A stretch of 64,000 nucleotides of DNA. Origin: Pseudomonas sessilinigenes (GTDB lineage: Bacteria > Pseudomonadota > Gammaproteobacteria > Pseudomonadales > Pseudomonadaceae). The stretch lies in the NCBI RefSeq assembly GCF_003850565.1, contig NZ_CP027706.1:1364001-1428000 (forward strand), given 5' to 3'. The notes beneath the pieces are model-generated. The model was not told the origin of the DNA. It did no database searches and saw nothing but the letters and a program-made list of their open reading frames with translations. Shown here piece by piece: positions 34,222 to 44,197 of this stretch. How positions within the stretch are numbered: position 1 is the stretch's first letter; the number at the start of each line of letters is the position of its first letter. The translations under genes and the position numbers were made by a program.

Positions 34222-35937
34222 TCAGCGACGGATACGGGCTTGGAGGAAGGACAATACGTCGGCTACAGGCAGCGCTTGTGCCTCGGCCTCGGTACGGCTC
34301 TTGTACTCCAGGTTGCCATCGGCCAGGCCGCGGTCGCTGACCACGATCCGGTGTGGAATACCGATCAGTTCCATGTCGGCGAACTTGATACCCGGGCTGG
34401 TCTTCTTGTCGCGATCGTCCAGCAGGACCTCGAAGCCGGCGGCGGTGAGCTGCTCATAAAGCTTGTCGGTCGCTTCGCGAACCAGATCGGTTTCATAGCG
34501 CAGAGGAACCAGGGCGATCTGGAATGGCGCCAGGGTATCGCTCCAGATGATGCCTTTCTCGTCGTAGTTCTGTTCGATGGCGGCAGCGACCACGCGGGAG
34601 ACGCCAATACCGTAGCAGCCCATTTCCAGGGTGACCGGCTTGCCGTTCTCGCCCAGCACTTCGCACTTCATCGCCTGGCTGTACTTGTTGCCCAGCTGGA
34701 AGATGTGCCCGACTTCGATGCCGCGCTTGATTTCCAGCACGCCCTTGCCGTCCGGGCTTGGATCGCCGGCTACCACGTTACGCAGGTCGGCCACGGCTGG
34801 GACCGGCAGGTCGCGTTCCCAGTTCACGCCGAAGTAGTGTTTGTCGTCGATATTGGCGCCCACACCGAAGTCGCTCATCAGCTCCACGGAGCGGTCGATG
34901 ATGATCGGCAATGGCAGGTTCACCGGGCCCAGGGAACCGGCGCCAGCGCCGATGGCGGCGCGCAGCTCGGCCTCGGAAGCCATGACCAGCGGATCGGCAA
35001 CGCCAGGTTGCTTGGCGGCCTTGATTTCGTTGAGTTCGTGGTCGCCACGGATGATCAGGGCGATCAGCTTGCCTGGCTCTTCGGCATGCACCACCAGGGT
35101 CTTGACGGTCTTCTCGATCGGCAGGTTATAGCCTTCCACCAGTTGCGCGATGGTCTTGGCGTCAGGAGTGTCTACCAGGCGCATGGCTTCGGTTGGTGCA
35201 GGGCGCGAGGTTTCACGAGGCAGGGCCTCGGCTTTCTCGATGTTCGCCGCGTAGTCGGAGCCATTGCTGAAGATGATGTCGTCTTCGCCGGATTCGGCCA
35301 GTACGTGGAACTCGTGGGAGCCGGCGCCGCCGATCGAACCGTTGTCCGCTTCCACCGGGCGGAACTTCAGGCCCAGGCGGGTGAAGATATTGCAGTAGGC
35401 CTGGTGCATGCGGTCGTAGGTGACCTGCAACGACGCTTGGTCGGCGTGGAAGGAGTAGGCGTCCTTCATGATGAATTCACGACCGCGCATCAGGCCGAAG
35501 CGTGGACGAATCTCGTCACGGAACTTGGTTTGGATCTGGTACAGGTTCAGCGGCAACTGCTTGTAGCTGCTCAGCTCGTTACGGACCAGGTCGGTGATCA
35601 CTTCTTCGTGGGTCGGGCCGGCGCAGAAGTCGCGGTTATGGCGGTCTTTCAGGCGCAGCAGCTCAGGACCGTACTGTTCCCAGCGGCCGGATTCCTGCCA
35701 CAGCTCCGCGGGCTGGATGCCCGGCATCAACACTTCAAGCGCACCCGCGGCGTTCATTTCTTCGCGAACGATGGCTTCGACCTTGCGCATTACCCGCAGG
35801 CCCATCGGCAGCCAGGTGTACAGGCCGGAAGCCAGTTTGCGGATCATGCCGGCGCGCAGCATCAGCTGGTGGCTGATCACGACCGCGTCGGAAGGCGTTT
35901 CTTTTTGTGTGGCGAGCAAATATTGACTGGTGCGCAT
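34222..35937 (-). CDS. proS: Prolyl-tRNA synthetase
   Basis: A 571-residue class II synthetase, the length and architecture of the bacterial type: motif 1 region ([17 protein letters not shown]...[19 protein letters not shown]), motif 2 ([21 protein letters not shown], split by the loop), the editing INS domain (residues ~225-400, with the alanine-editing site region), motif 3 ([19 protein letters not shown]), and the anticodon-binding domain. It charges tRNA-Pro and edits Ala-tRNA. Confidence 0.98.
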   Translation of the reverse strand: MRTSQYLLATQKETPSDAVVISHQLMLRAGMIRKLASGLYTWLPMGLRVMRKVEAIVREEMNAAGALEVLMPGIQPAELWQESGRWEQYGPELLRLKDRHNRDFCAGPTHEEVITDLVRNELSSYKQLPLNLYQIQTKFRDEIRPRFGLMRGREFIMKDAYSFHADQASLQVTYDRMHQAYCNIFTRLGLKFRPVEADNGSIGGAGSHEFHVLAESGEDDIIFSNGSDYAANIEKAEALPRETSRPAPTEAMRLVDTPDAKTIAQLVEGYNLPIEKTVKTLVVHAEEPGKLIALIIRGDHELNEIKAAKQPGVADPLVMASEAELRAAIGAGAGSLGPVNLPLPIIIDRSVELMSDFGVGANIDDKHYFGVNWERDLPVPAVADLRNVVAGDPSPDGKGVLEIKRGIEVGHIFQLGNKYSQAMKCEVLGENGKPVTLEMGCYGIGVSRVVAAAIEQNYDEKGIIWSDTLAPFQIALVPLRYETDLVREATDKLYEQLTAAGFEVLLDDRDKKTSPGIKFADMELIGIPHRIVVSDRGLADGNLEYKSRTEAEAQALPVADVLSFLQARIRR

Positions 35938-36065
35938 GGTAGGCCGTTGTCGGTTGCTTAAGACTGGAAGTGACGGAGCATTGTACGGGCGAGTTCCGTT
36001 GGCGTACAGAACTGTGCTTGGAGGGGGGGTAAGGGGAGCGAAAAGCCCGCAACCCCCGGGATTTT

Positions 36066-37631
36066 CTAGGATTCTTCGCCGACGGCATTGCCGTTGGTGG
36101 TGGTTTCGGCTTCAGGCTTGGGACCGTCGCGGCGGCTTTCCTGGAACCAGTGCACGGCGATCAGGATCAGTGTCGGTACTCCGAGCATCGCAGTGATGAA
36201 GAAGAAATCGTGATAGCCGAACTTCTCCACCATGACTCCCGAATAGCCGCCGATCAGGCGTGGCAGCAACAGCATGATGGAGCTGAGCAACGCATATTGG
36301 GTCGCCGAGAACTTGAGGTTGGTCAGGCTCGACAGGTAGGCGACGAACGCTGAAGTGGCCATGCCTGAACTGAAGTTGTCCAGGGAAATGGTGACGATCA
36401 GCATCTTCAGGTTCGGCCCCATGTCGGCGAGCATGAGAAACAGCAGGTTGGTCGCGGCGGACGCGGCGCCACCGATGAACAGGATCGGCAGGATGCCGAA
36501 GCGCACGATCAGCAGGCCGCCCATGCCGGCACCGATCAGGGTCATGATCAGGCCGAAGATCTTGCTGACCCCAGCGATCTGGTCCTTGGTGAAGCCCTGG
36601 TCGATATAGAACACGTTGGCCATGACCCCCATGACGGTGTCCGACATGCGGTAGGTGGCGATCAGCCCCAGCAACAGGAAGGCTTGCCAGCGGTAGCGCA
36701 GGATGAAGTCGTTGACGGGCGTCAGCACCGGTGCCAGGCCTCGACGGCCCATGGCCGACAAGCACAGTGCAGTGAGGGTTATGTAGAGAATGGCGCGCAG
36801 GAAGGCCCGGTCTTCCTGCAGCAGGTCCAGCAGGCTGACGCCATGGAAGATCACGCTGGCGAAGTCGGTGTTGTACAACTGGGTGAAGGTGGCGGGCACG
36901 GAAACCAGCAGCACGATCAATACGAATACCGAGATCAACTGGTGGGCGAAGCTGTAGCGCCCGGCCGATAGCTGGGTGCGCAACGGCACCGCCGGTTCAC
37001 GCATCAGCAAGGTGGTGACCAGGGCCGGGATCATCAGGACCCCGAACAGCACATAGGTGCCGGTCCAGGCCGAATGCTTGTAGCTGAAGCCGGTGGAGCC
37101 GAAGCCCTCGGCAAAGAACAACGCGCCAGCGGTAGCCAGCAGCACCGCTACCCGATAACCGGACATGTAGCTGGCTGCCAGGGCCGCCTGGCGGCTATCG
37201 TCGGCGATCTCCAGGCGGTAAGCGTCGATGGCGATGTCCTGGGTGGCCGAAGCGAAGGCTACGACCACGGCGATGGCGATCAACCAGGAAAGGTGCTTCT
37301 GCGGATCGCAGAAACCCATGCCGATCAGGCCCAGGATCACCAGCGCTTGTGCCAGCACCAGCCAGGAACGTCGTCGCCCCAGTTTGCCCAGCAACGGCAG
37401 GCGCCATTGGTCGAGCAGGGGCGACCAGACCCATTTGAAGGCATAGGCCAGGCCGATCAGGCTGGCATAACCGATGGTCTCGCGGGCCACACCGGCCTCG
37501 CGCAACCACACTGAAAGCGTCGAGAACACCAGCATGTAGGGCATGCCGGCAGCGAAACCAAGCAGCAACAGCACGAGCGTCGAGGGGCTGGCATAGGCGG
37601 CAAGTGCGGCGCGCCAGGTTTTACGGGGCAT
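36066..37631 (-). CDS. ampG: AmpG-type muropeptide permease (MFS)
   Basis: A 521-residue MFS protein with 12-14 hydrophobic helices, importing GlcNAc-anhydroMurNAc peptides for cell wall recycling and so feeding AmpR/AmpC control. Seen: [42 protein letters not shown] and [22 protein letters not shown], the AmpG-typical opening with Asp in TM-proximal loops. P. aeruginosa AmpG is longer (594). A second homologue (AmpP) exists in pseudomonads, so the paralogue identity is likely, not certain. Confidence 0.85.
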   Translation of the reverse strand: MPRKTWRAALAAYASPSTLVLLLLGFAAGMPYMLVFSTLSVWLREAGVARETIGYASLIGLAYAFKWVWSPLLDQWRLPLLGKLGRRRSWLVLAQALVILGLIGMGFCDPQKHLSWLIAIAVVVAFASATQDIAIDAYRLEIADDSRQAALAASYMSGYRVAVLLATAGALFFAEGFGSTGFSYKHSAWTGTYVLFGVLMIPALVTTLLMREPAVPLRTQLSAGRYSFAHQLISVFVLIVLLVSVPATFTQLYNTDFASVIFHGVSLLDLLQEDRAFLRAILYITLTALCLSAMGRRGLAPVLTPVNDFILRYRWQAFLLLGLIATYRMSDTVMGVMANVFYIDQGFTKDQIAGVSKIFGLIMTLIGAGMGGLLIVRFGILPILFIGGAASAATNLLFLMLADMGPNLKMLIVTISLDNFSSGMATSAFVAYLSSLTNLKFSATQYALLSSIMLLLPRLIGGYSGVMVEKFGYHDFFFITAMLGVPTLILIAVHWFQESRRDGPKPEAETTTNGNAVGEES

Positions 37632-37675
37632 GGGCTGGAGTCTGCCTCAAGAATTACGGAAACAAAGCGCGCACT

Positions 37676-38029
37676 CTAACCGCTGTGCTCTACCGGGCGC
37701 CAGCCATGACGTTGAATATCCACGCGATTGTTGCGTACAGGGACTCCCTCGTCGCGCAGTCGCGCGCGCTGTTCGTCGCCTGATGGGCTACCGGCCGGCA
37801 GGCTGATGCGGCCGCCGGCACCCAGCACCCGGTGCCAGGGCAGGCTGGTGTCTTCGGGTAGTTGGCTGAGGGTACGGCCTACCCAGCGGGCCGCCCGTCC
37901 CAGGCCCGCCATTTCTGCCAGTTGGCCATAGCTGACCACCTTGCCCTGGGGAACCTGGGCAAGGGTCAGGTACAGCGCCGTGCGTCGGATTTGTGCCGGG
38001 GTTTGTGGCGCTTCGGTGGGCTCGGTCAC
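37676..38029 (-). CDS. Alkyltransferase-like protein (ATL)
   Basis: A 117-residue MGMT-like protein started at GTG 38029 (VTEPTEAPQTP...). It holds the DNA-binding helix-turn-helix region (VVSYGQLAEMAGLGRAARWVG) but where MGMT has PCHRV it has PWHRVLG, with Trp65 in place of the reactive Cys. Such ATL proteins bind O6-alkylguanine without removing the alkyl group and hand the lesion to nucleotide excision repair. Longer frames upstream are not used because they cross the divergent gene. Confidence 0.9.
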   Translation of the reverse strand: MTEPTEAPQTPAQIRRTALYLTLAQVPQGKVVSYGQLAEMAGLGRAARWVGRTLSQLPEDTSLPWHRVLGAGGRISLPAGSPSGDEQRARLRDEGVPVRNNRVDIQRHGWRPVEHSG

Positions 38030-38189
38030 ATTCGCGGTTCCAGATAAAAGGAAGAGGCCCTGCTCGATTGTGCTGATGAAAGGCAAATGAGGATTGAACT
38101 CACTCTCAATACCCTGGTCAGTCGTGATTAAGGCATTATTCGGTGGGAATAATGCCGCTTTTTTGCAAGATCGAGTCCTGTATTTACTT

Positions 38190-39197
38190 ATGTTGTCTAG
38201 AACTTTGCTGTGTTTCGCGGTACTCGGCGCCTCCATGCCGGTTTGGGCCGATACCGTGTGGTTGAAAAATGGCGACCGCCTCAGTGGCAAGATCAAGGTT
38301 TTCGATGGTGGCAAGCTACTGATCCAGACTGATTATGGCGGCGCCATCTCGATTGACTGGAAGCAGGTCAAGACCCTGGAGAGCGATCAGGAGCTGTTGG
38401 TCAAGCAGGACGCCTACTCCGGAGAGAAGGCCAAGTCGTTGCAGCCGGCGGCAGAGGGCAAGGTCACCCTGGCCAATGGCGAAGCGCCCAGGACCGTGGA
38501 ACTGGCGAGTATCCAGCAGATCATGAAGCCCAAGCCGCTGGTGGAAGACATCGTGTGGAAGGGCAATGTCGACCTTGCCCTGGACTACAAGCGGGCGGAA
38601 AAGGATACCGATCGTTATGACATCGACTTCAAGACCTCGGCGCGCCATGGTGCCTGGAGGCATAACGCCGAAGGCGAGTACAACCGCGAATTCCAGAACA
38701 AGGTGGTGACCACTGATAACTGGAGCGCCGAGTACGCCCTGGACCGTTTCATTACCCAGCAGTGGTTCTGGCAGGGGCGCTTGACCTACAAGCGCGACAA
38801 AGTCGAGGACCTCAAGCAACAGCGGGTGGTGGGTACCGGTCCCGGCTACCAGTTCTGGGACGATGAACTGGGCGCCTTCTCCCTGGGGGGGCTACTCAAC
38901 CGGACGGACTACACCTATGCCAGTGGCGGTAAGGACAACTTCTATTCCCTGGCCATGAAGTGGGACTACAACCGTTACCTGATTGGCAAACGGGTCGAGT
39001 TCTTCACTGGTGGCGAGGTCAGCAAGCCGCTTTCCGGGGTAGCCGACTATGCCCTCGATGCCGAATTGGGGTTGCGTTACAAGGTCACTGACTGGGCTTC
39101 GCTGAACCTCAAGGCAGAAAAGGACCTGATTCGTGGTACGCAAAGCAGCGACCTGGACAAGACCCGCTACACCGTAGGTTTCGGCGTGGCTTGGTAA
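38190..39197 (+). CDS. DUF481 outer-membrane-like protein
   Basis: A 335-residue protein with a Sec signal (MLSRTLLCFAVLGASMPVWA, cleaved before DTVW). The mature part begins with a strand pair around DTVWLKNGDRLSGKIKVF and holds a C-terminal DUF481 beta-barrel (residues ~140-335) with alternating aromatic strands. Related YdiY is salt-induced in E. coli. Transport or stress role is unknown. A terminator follows. Confidence 0.85.
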   Translation: MLSRTLLCFAVLGASMPVWADTVWLKNGDRLSGKIKVFDGGKLLIQTDYGGAISIDWKQVKTLESDQELLVKQDAYSGEKAKSLQPAAEGKVTLANGEAPRTVELASIQQIMKPKPLVEDIVWKGNVDLALDYKRAEKDTDRYDIDFKTSARHGAWRHNAEGEYNREFQNKVVTTDNWSAEYALDRFITQQWFWQGRLTYKRDKVEDLKQQRVVGTGPGYQFWDDELGAFSLGGLLNRTDYTYASGGKDNFYSLAMKWDYNRYLIGKRVEFFTGGEVSKPLSGVADYALDAELGLRYKVTDWASLNLKAEKDLIRGTQSSDLDKTRYTVGFGVAW

Positions 39198-39240
39198 GTT
39201 CGGATCTGCTGGCCTGCGGGGGAGGGGAAACCTGCAGGCA

Positions 39241-39274
39241 CAAAAAAGCCCCGCTGATGAGAGCGGGGCTTTTT
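39241..39274. terminator. Bidirectional terminator between DUF481 gene and cspA
   Basis: GCCCCGC-TGATGAGA-GCGGGGC (39248-39269) with an A run before and a T run after, serving both converging genes. Confidence 0.9.
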
Positions 39275-39290
39275 ACTGGATCAGTGCAAG

Positions 39291-39500
39291 TTAGATAACT
39301 TGTACTTCTTCAGCTTGCATGCCTTTCTGACCGCGGGTAGCGATGAAAGAAACCTGCTGGCCTTCTTTCAGGGTTTTGAAACCGTCAGCCTGGATGGCTT
39401 TGAAGTGTACGAACAGGTCGTCACCGGATTGTGGGGTGATGAAGCCGAAGCCTTTTTCATCGTTGAACCACTTAACGGTACCGGTTTGGCGATTAGACAT
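39291..39500 (-). CDS. Cold-shock domain protein
   Basis: A 69-residue single cold-shock domain, an RNA/ssDNA chaperone. RNP1 (KGFGFITP, residues ~16-23) and RNP2 (DLFVHFKAI) are intact. A cluster of AAGGAG (AAGGAGATACACC, revealed in reverse at 39504-39515) precedes the ATG. The 350-base gap to dcd holds its long leader, a feature of cold-inducible cspA genes; whether this copy is cold induced is not shown. Confidence 0.95.
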   Translation of the reverse strand: MSNRQTGTVKWFNDEKGFGFITPQSGDDLFVHFKAIQADGFKTLKEGQQVSFIATRGQKGMQAEEVQVI

Positions 39501-39851
39501 GGTGTATCTCCTTGGACAAAGTTAACTGCGACTCAGGAAAAGCCTGGGCCGAGACTGAGTGCAAAGAGCAGGAAAAATTCTTGGAGATGGTTGGATCGAA
39601 ATTCAACATCGTGTAGAGATTCTCAGTGACACAAGCAGCACAGTGGCGCCACCTTAACCCTTTTTCCTGAACGTGCCAATGGTCAGTGCGAAGGTTTCTC
39701 AGTTTTCGTGATCGATGGCTGGGTGACAGCCTTCCAGCCCTTGAAAATCGTGGGATGGAGCAAGAAAAGCCCCCTGGACTTTGAACCCTGCCTCGCGCCC
39801 CGGTAAGATGCCGTTCAGAATTTTTCACCTCGTTATTTCAGGACATCCGCC
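39501..39851. promoter_or_regulatory. cspA leader and dcd promoter region
   Basis: 351 bases between divergent genes. The left part is the leader of the cold-shock gene; the right part, with a likely promoter near 39800-39830, serves dcd. No gene, repeat or riboswitch is evident to me here. Confidence 0.4.
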
Positions 39852-40418
39852 ATGAGCATCAAATCGGACAAGTGGATTCGCCGCATGGCGCAAGAGCACG
39901 GCATGATCGAACCGTTCGTCGAGCGCCAAGTGCGTGGCGAGCACGACAGCCGGGTCATTTCCTTCGGCGTTTCCAGCTACGGCTACGACGTACGCTGCGC
40001 CGATGAATTCAAGGTATTCACCAACATCAATTCGGCCACCGTCGATCCGAAGAACTTCGACGCCGGCAGCTTCGTCGATGTGAAGAGCGATGTCTGCATC
40101 ATCCCGCCGAACTCTTTCGCCCTGGCCCGTACCGTCGAGTACTTCCGTATTCCGCGCAACGTACTGACCATTTGCCTGGGCAAGAGCACCTATGCCCGTT
40201 GCGGCATCATCGTCAACGTGACCCCGCTGGAACCGGAGTGGGAAGGCCACGTGACCCTGGAGTTTTCCAACACCACGACCTTGCCGGCGAAAATCTACGC
40301 CAACGAAGGTGTGGCGCAGATGCTCTTCCTGGAGTCGGATGAAGAGTGCGAAGTGTCCTATAAGGATCGTGGCGGCAAGTACCAGGGCCAACGTGGCGTG
40401 ACCCTGCCACGCACCTGA
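39852..40418 (+). CDS. dcd: dCTP deaminase
   Basis: A 188-residue trimeric enzyme converting dCTP to dUTP, feeding dTMP synthesis. Seen: [21 protein letters not shown] start, [42 protein letters not shown] with the catalytic Glu in [10 protein letters not shown], and the terminal [13 protein letters not shown] that closes over the active site. RBS GAC-ATCC is weak; an upstream AGGAC is close. Confidence 0.97.
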   Translation: MSIKSDKWIRRMAQEHGMIEPFVERQVRGEHDSRVISFGVSSYGYDVRCADEFKVFTNINSATVDPKNFDAGSFVDVKSDVCIIPPNSFALARTVEYFRIPRNVLTICLGKSTYARCGIIVNVTPLEPEWEGHVTLEFSNTTTLPAKIYANEGVAQMLFLESDEECEVSYKDRGGKYQGQRGVTLPRT

Positions 40419-40455
40419 ATCCGTTCGTCTGACGAACAGCGGGAATTCCTGGGCA

Positions 40456-40501
40456 GGCAGACACTCTATTGAAGTGTCTGCCGGTACGCGCAAGGCGTAC
40501 C
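40456..40501 (+). other. Two adjacent perfect stem-loops between dcd and a small gene
   Basis: GGCAGACACT pairs with AGTGTCTGCC (10 bp, loop CTATTGA) at 40456-40482, and GGTACGC with GCGTACC (7 bp, loop GCAAG) at 40483-40501, back to back and without T tracts. They may end dcd transcripts Rho-independently with poor efficiency, or form a 5' structure of the following gene. Confidence 0.6.
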
Positions 40502-40523
40502 GGGTACAGCCCAGGAGTGCCCC

Positions 40524-40736
40524 ATGAAGATAGATCCTCTAATAAGTGCCACTTTGGCGAGGTTGGAACCCAATCAGGTTGGGGTACTGGCCTGGACCCT
40601 CCTGGCGCACCCTCCTGTCAGCATGGCCGGCGGTATTCCTGGTCAGCCAGATCCTGATTCCCCCCAGCCTCCCGAACCCCACGAACCGGGCGAACCGACA
40701 TTGCCGGACGAGCCGCCACCGGTCCCCGTGGCCTGA
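40524..40736 (+). CDS. Proline-rich small protein
   Basis: A 70-residue protein with GGAG-rich leader (CCCAGGAGTGCCCC before ATG 40524). The N-terminal 40 residues are soluble and mixed (MKIDPLISATLARLEP), the C-terminal 30 are Pro/Glu-rich (QPPEPHEPGEPTLPDEPPPVP), extended and acidic. No signal, cysteine or known motif. I do not recognise the family; it follows a pair of hairpins after dcd and ends 48 bases before the convergent ABC transporter gene. Confidence 0.6.
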   Translation: MKIDPLISATLARLEPNQVGVLAWTLLAHPPVSMAGGIPGQPDPDSPQPPEPHEPGEPTLPDEPPPVPVA

Positions 40737-40784
40737 CTCTTCCTTGCCCGTATCCAGGTTGCGGATACGGGCAAACCTTGGCTG

Positions 40785-41549
40785 CTACTTCAGGTTGCCG
40801 CTGAGAAACTGCTGGAGTCGCTCGCTCCTGGGATTGCCCAGTACGTCTTCGGGGGCTCCTTCTTCCTCCACCAGGCCCTTGTGCAGGAACAGCACCTGGC
40901 TGGAGACCTTGCGGGCAAAACTCATTTCGTGGGTCACCATGATCATCGTCCGGCCCTCTTCCGCCAGGCCCTGGATCACCTTGAGCACTTCTCCCACCAG
41001 TTCCGGGTCCAGGGCCGATGTGGGCTCATCGAACAACATGACCTCCGGTTCCATGGCCAGGGCCCGGGCAATGGCTACCCGCTGTTGCTGGCCGCCGGAG
41101 AGAAAGGCCGGGTACTGGGTGGCGACCCGGGCCGGTAGGCCGACCTTGTCCAGGTAGCGTCGGGCCCGTTCCTCGGCCTCCTGGGTGCTGACCCCCAGCA
41201 CCCGGCGCGGGGCCATCGTGATGTTCTCCAGCACGGTCATGTGGCTCCACAGATTGAAATGCTGGAACACCATGGCCAGCCGGGTGCGTATTCGTTGTAG
41301 CTCAGCGGGATCGGCCACATGCATGCCATGGTGGTCCTTGACCATGCGGATCTGCTGGCCGTCCAGGCTCATGGCGCCATCGTTCGGGGTCTCCAGGAAG
41401 TTGATGCAACGCAGGAAGGTGCTCTTGCCCGAGCCGCTGGCACCGATCAGGCTGATCACGTCGCCAGTCTTGGCCTTGAGGGAAACTCCCTTGAGCACTT
41501 CATTATCGCCATAGCATTTATGCAGGCCTTCAACGGTCAATTTGTACAT
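40785..41549 (-). CDS. Basic amino-acid ABC transporter ATP-binding protein
   Basis: A 254-residue ABC ATPase of the polar amino-acid class. Walker A GASGSGKST, signature LSGGQQQRVAIARAL, Walker B VMLFDEPTSALD, and a MVTHEMSFARKVSS switch region are intact. Start ATG 41549. Last gene of the operon; gene order SBP-permease-permease-peptidase-like-ATPase mirrors aotJQM-PA0891-aotP of P. aeruginosa (arginine/ornithine), but argR does not follow here, so histidine-type transport cannot be excluded. Confidence 0.9.
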   Translation of the reverse strand: MYKLTVEGLHKCYGDNEVLKGVSLKAKTGDVISLIGASGSGKSTFLRCINFLETPNDGAMSLDGQQIRMVKDHHGMHVADPAELQRIRTRLAMVFQHFNLWSHMTVLENITMAPRRVLGVSTQEAEERARRYLDKVGLPARVATQYPAFLSGGQQQRVAIARALAMEPEVMLFDEPTSALDPELVGEVLKVIQGLAEEGRTMIMVTHEMSFARKVSSQVLFLHKGLVEEEGAPEDVLGNPRSERLQQFLSGNLK

Positions 41550-41562
41550 GGGGCGTGCATCC

Positions 41563-42681
41563 TCAAGGCGAAAGTAGATAGCCGCTGCGATAGGCCGCAT
41601 GGCCTGCGACATGGGCGATCGCCATGCCGGCCGTGGCCATGCGGCGCAGGGAGCGGGCGTACATGAGCCCGGCATTGGTGCAATGAATGGGAGTGACCCG
41701 ATCATTGATCGGGTCGATGATTTCGGCCAATTGCTGTCCGGCTTCCAGGTACTGCCCTGGCAAGGCCGTGAAGACCAGCAGGCCGCCCACTGGCGTCACC
41801 ACCGGCTCGACCCCGGCCAGGGGCGTGGCCGGGAATGGCAGGTCGGGCAGCTCCGGCGCCTGGCCGTCAATGGCGCCGTAGTGGGTCAGGTAGTCCAGCA
41901 GGGCCTGGCAGTCCTGGCTGGCGGTGGGGTGATCGACATCGCCCTGGCCACGTAACTCGAGCGTGACCGCAAAGCTTCCAGGAGCAATGGCGAAGCGCTC
42001 GCCAAAGCGTTGTTGCAGCCGCCACCAGAACAGGGTGAAGCATTCGTCGAATGACTGGCCCCCTGAGTCGGTGGCCAGCAGGCTGGCCTGGGAGCCGATA
42101 TAGCGGGCCAGGGGTTCCACGTGTGGCCAGGCTTCGGGAGTGGTGTAGAGGTGCTCAACCGCTTCGAAGTCGCAATGCAGGTCCAGCACCATCTCGGCAT
42201 CGCAGGCCAGCCGCTGCAGGACCAGGCGCAGGGATTGCAATTGTGTCTCGGGGTGCTGGCGCGACAGGGCATCGGCCAAGTGTCGGCGGATCAGCTCGAG
42301 GTTGTGCCGCGGGTCGTCGTTGAGCAGCCCGGCGACGGCGTCGCCCACCTGCTCGCTCAGGTCGCTGAACCAGCGATTGAAGTTCTGTCCGCTCTCCTGT
42401 TCATAGCGTCCCAGGGGAACGTCCATCAGTACCTGTTCCAGGCCGATGGGATTGGCCACCGGTACCAGGACGATCTGATGGCGCAGGCGGCCACTGGCCT
42501 CGAGTTGTCCCAGGCGTTGCTTGAGATGCCAGGCCACCAGCATGCCGGGCATTTCGTCGGCATGCAGGGAGGCCTGGATGTAGATCTTGCCCTGGGCCTG
42601 GGCGGGGCCGAAGTGAAAGCTGTGGACCTGCCGCGCGGTGCCCGGCAATGGGGCGAGCAGGTCGTGGATTTCATGACGCAT
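41563..42681 (-). CDS. Succinylglutamate desuccinylase/aspartoacylase-family protein
   Basis: A 372-residue protein of the AstE/ASPA-type zinc hydrolase fold. The zinc motif H-x-x-E appears in YIQASLHADEMPGMLVAW, with R/N further on and a second His later (VLDLHCDFEAVEHLY). Start ATG 42681, with AGGAAA upstream. It lies inside the transporter operon between the permease and ATPase genes, as PA0891 does in the arginine system, suggesting a role in handling the imported amino acid or its derivatives; the substrate is unknown. Confidence 0.82.
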   Translation of the reverse strand: MRHEIHDLLAPLPGTARQVHSFHFGPAQAQGKIYIQASLHADEMPGMLVAWHLKQRLGQLEASGRLRHQIVLVPVANPIGLEQVLMDVPLGRYEQESGQNFNRWFSDLSEQVGDAVAGLLNDDPRHNLELIRRHLADALSRQHPETQLQSLRLVLQRLACDAEMVLDLHCDFEAVEHLYTTPEAWPHVEPLARYIGSQASLLATDSGGQSFDECFTLFWWRLQQRFGERFAIAPGSFAVTLELRGQGDVDHPTASQDCQALLDYLTHYGAIDGQAPELPDLPFPATPLAGVEPVVTPVGGLLVFTALPGQYLEAGQQLAEIIDPINDRVTPIHCTNAGLMYARSLRRMATAGMAIAHVAGHAAYRSGYLLSP

Positions 42682-42705
42682 TGCTTGGGTTTCCTGCTGC
42701 AAGTC

Positions 42706-43416
42706 CTAGTGAGCCGGGCCGAGAAAGGCCAGCCAGCGACGTTCGGCCAGGCGGAACAGGCCCACCAGGGTGAAGGTCACGCACAGATAGATGAGGGCGG
42801 CGATGCCGAACGACTGAAAGGTCAGGAAGGTCGCCGAGTTGGCGTCGCGAGCGATTTTCAGCACGTCGGGAATGGTCGCGGTGAAGGCCACCGTGGTGGA
42901 GTGCAGCATCAGGATCACTTCATTGCTGTAGTAGGGCAGCGAGCGACGCAGGGCCGAGGGCATGATCACATGGGCATACAGCTTCCACCCGCTCAAGCCG
43001 TAGGCCTTGGCGGCCTCGACCTCGCCATGGGCCATGCTGCGGATCGCCCCGGCGAAGATCTCCGTGGTATAGGCGCAGGTGTTCAGGGCGAAGGCGAGGA
43101 TGGTGCAGTTCATCGCATCGCGAAAGAACGCATCCAGTACGGGCTGGGCGCGGACGGCGGCGATGCTGTAGATGCCGGTGTAGCAGATCAGCAACTGGAT
43201 ATAGAGCGGCGTGCCGCGGAACAGGTAGGTGTAGAACTGCACCGGCCAGCGCACCAGGCGCCGGGGCGAGACCCGGGCGATCGACAGCGGGATCGACACC
43301 AGGAAACCGATGGCGATCGAGGCCGTGAGCAGCCACATGGTCATGGCCAGGCCGGTGATGTGGTAACCGTCGCTATAGAGGAACGGGCGCCAGTATTCCT
43401 GCAGGAGTTCGATCAT
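42706..43416 (-). CDS. Basic amino-acid ABC transporter permease (M-type)
   Basis: A 236-residue inner-membrane permease with about five helices and the EAA loop (AKAYGLSGWKLYAHVIMPSALRRSLP). Pairs with the neighbouring Q-type permease to form the membrane channel. Overlaps the Q-type gene by 4 bases, indicating coupled translation. Substrate class inferred from the operon. Confidence 0.9.
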   Translation of the reverse strand: MIELLQEYWRPFLYSDGYHITGLAMTMWLLTASIAIGFLVSIPLSIARVSPRRLVRWPVQFYTYLFRGTPLYIQLLICYTGIYSIAAVRAQPVLDAFFRDAMNCTILAFALNTCAYTTEIFAGAIRSMAHGEVEAAKAYGLSGWKLYAHVIMPSALRRSLPYYSNEVILMLHSTTVAFTATIPDVLKIARDANSATFLTFQSFGIAALIYLCVTFTLVGLFRLAERRWLAFLGPAH

Positions 43417-44141
43417 CGCACGGCCTCCCGGGCGCCTGCGGCATAGCGCCGTTCAAGCCGACGCAGGACGAAATTGGAAGCGCTGGTGATCAGCAGGTAG
43501 ATCAGCGCCGCCAGGATCAGGAAGTAGAACAGCTGGTAGGTACTCTTGCCGGCATCCTGGGCGGCCTTGACCAGGTCGGCCAGGCCGATGATCGACACCA
43601 GGGCCGTAGCCTTGAGCATCACCATCCAGTTGTTGCCGATACCAGGCAGGGCAAAGCGCATCATCTGCGGGAAGACCACGAAGCGAAAGCGTTGGCCGCG
43701 CTTGAGGCCGTAGGCGGTGGCCGCTTCCACCTGGCCTCGGGGCACGGCGAGAATCGCGCCACGGAAGGTCTCGGTGAAATAGGCACCATAAATGAAGCCC
43801 AGGGTGATCACCCCGGCGCTGAACGGATTGATCTCGATGTATTCCCACTCCATGAAGTCGGTGAAGGAGGTCAACCAGGTCTGCAGGCTGTAGAAGATCA
43901 GCAGCATCAGCACCAGATCGGGCACGCCGCGGATCAAGGTGGTGTAGAGCTGGGCAGGTATGCGTAGCAAGGCAAGGCTGGAGAGTTTGGCGCTGGCACC
44001 GATCAGGCCCAGCAGCACGCTGACCAGCAGCGACAGGACCGACAATTTGACGGTCATCCAGGTACCTTCCAGCAGCAAGGGGCCGAAACCCTTCAGGCTG
44101 AACGCGGAAAGCCCCAGGTTCGTTAGGAGTTGTTCGAGCAT
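43413..44141 (-). CDS. Basic amino-acid ABC transporter permease (Q-type)
   Basis: A 242-residue permease: LLLEGTWMTVKLSVLSLLVS at the N-terminus and the EAA loop AATAYGLKRGQRFRFVVFPQMMRFALP near residue 130. Overlaps the M-type gene by 4 bases. A perfect hairpin (44169-44191) separates it from the binding-protein gene, so it is read at lower level than that gene. Confidence 0.9.
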   Translation of the reverse strand: MLEQLLTNLGLSAFSLKGFGPLLLEGTWMTVKLSVLSLLVSVLLGLIGASAKLSSLALLRIPAQLYTTLIRGVPDLVLMLLIFYSLQTWLTSFTDFMEWEYIEINPFSAGVITLGFIYGAYFTETFRGAILAVPRGQVEAATAYGLKRGQRFRFVVFPQMMRFALPGIGNNWMVMLKATALVSIIGLADLVKAAQDAGKSTYQLFYFLILAALIYLLITSASNFVLRRLERRYAAGAREAVR

Positions 44142-44162
44142 CGATCAGTGACCTGTGACGAT

Positions 44163-44191
44163 AAAAAAGGCGCCCATCGAGGATGGGCGCC
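44163..44191 (-). terminator. Intra-operon hairpin between SBP and permease genes
   Basis: GGCGCCCATC-GAG-GATGGGCGCC, 10-bp stem with 3-base loop and a six-A run (44163-44168) that is a T run for minus-strand transcripts. A partial terminator here would give excess binding protein over membrane components, and the hairpin would protect its 3' end. Confidence 0.85.
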
Positions 44192-44197
44192 GGCAGG

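Noticed and set aside
34240..35961. Open frame of ~570 codons antisense to proS
   Set aside because: It mirrors the proS frame without motifs; prolyl-tRNA synthetase is unmistakable on the minus strand.
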